From NCBI GenBank assembly GCA_030540495.1, contig JAUNWC010000095.1, positions 945 to 6,509 of the forward strand: a stretch of DNA of 5,565 nucleotides, in the 5' to 3' direction. The notes under the pieces were generated by a model that saw only the letters and a list, made by a program, of their open reading frames with translations, was not told the DNA's origin and ran no database searches. The DNA comes from Bacteroidota bacterium (GTDB taxonomy: Bacteria > Bacteroidota > Bacteroidia > Bacteroidales > P3). Shown here piece by piece: positions 5,560 to 5,565 of this stretch; position 1 is the stretch's first letter; every line of letters starts with the position of its first letter. The position numbers and the translations under genes were made by a program.

Positions 5560-5565
5560 GAATTT

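Noticed and set aside
1..5565. tRNA, rRNA, riboswitch, CRISPR array, insertion sequence or attachment site
   Set aside because: I looked through the intergenic stretches (1-93, 2314-2467, 3467-3846) and saw no cloverleaf, regular spaced repeats, transposase fragment or paired long inverted or direct repeats.

Overview
The window looks like chromosomal DNA from an AT-rich member of the Bacteroidota. Four signs support this. Intergenic promoters carry the Bacteroidota-type -7 box TAnnTTTG. Translation leaders are A-rich and mostly lack Shine-Dalgarno sites. There is a remnant of the gliding-motility/type IX secretion C-terminal domain (CHU_C / TIGR04131-like). The M16 peptidase and DUF362 lipoprotein resemble forms common in this phylum. 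I cannot place it below phylum with confidence; the order Bacteroidales or a neighbour is an inference.

Left part (about 94-2347), minus strand: a tight three-gene cluster read right to left. It encodes a SpoU/TrmH-family RNA 2'-O-methyltransferase, a small four-helix membrane protein of the phage-holin-like family PF04020, and pantothenate synthetase PanC. Gaps are about 20-45 nt. One promoter box lies before the methyltransferase and a second overlaps its stop codon, so the membrane protein and panC could also be transcribed separately. The left edge (1-119) may hold the last codons of a plus-strand gene converging on panC, but this is weakly supported.

Middle (about 2338-3519): a short divergent promoter region with strong A/T tracts separates the minus-strand cluster from a plus-strand lipoprotein with a DUF362 domain. 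That gene ends at a clear intrinsic terminator.

The 380-base stretch from 3467 to 3846 has no intact gene. In order it contains the terminator, a startless 68-codon fragment of a gliding-motility-associated C-terminal domain (a gene remnant), a second weaker hairpin, and the promoter of the next gene.

Right part (3847-5559): a secreted M16 zinc metallopeptidase with an intact HxxEH site. Its reading frame stops at residue 570, where the second half of these roughly 900+ residue proteins should begin. The stop is 6 bases from the window end, so it may be a real truncation or an error at a contig edge.

The genes do not form one pathway. PanC is housekeeping coenzyme A biosynthesis, the methyltransferase modifies RNA, and the two plus-strand genes encode envelope or exported proteins. 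I found no convincing new system. The items most worth checking are the orphan type IX sorting-domain remnant, the half-length M16 peptidase, and the DUF362 lipoprotein that lacks a ferredoxin module.
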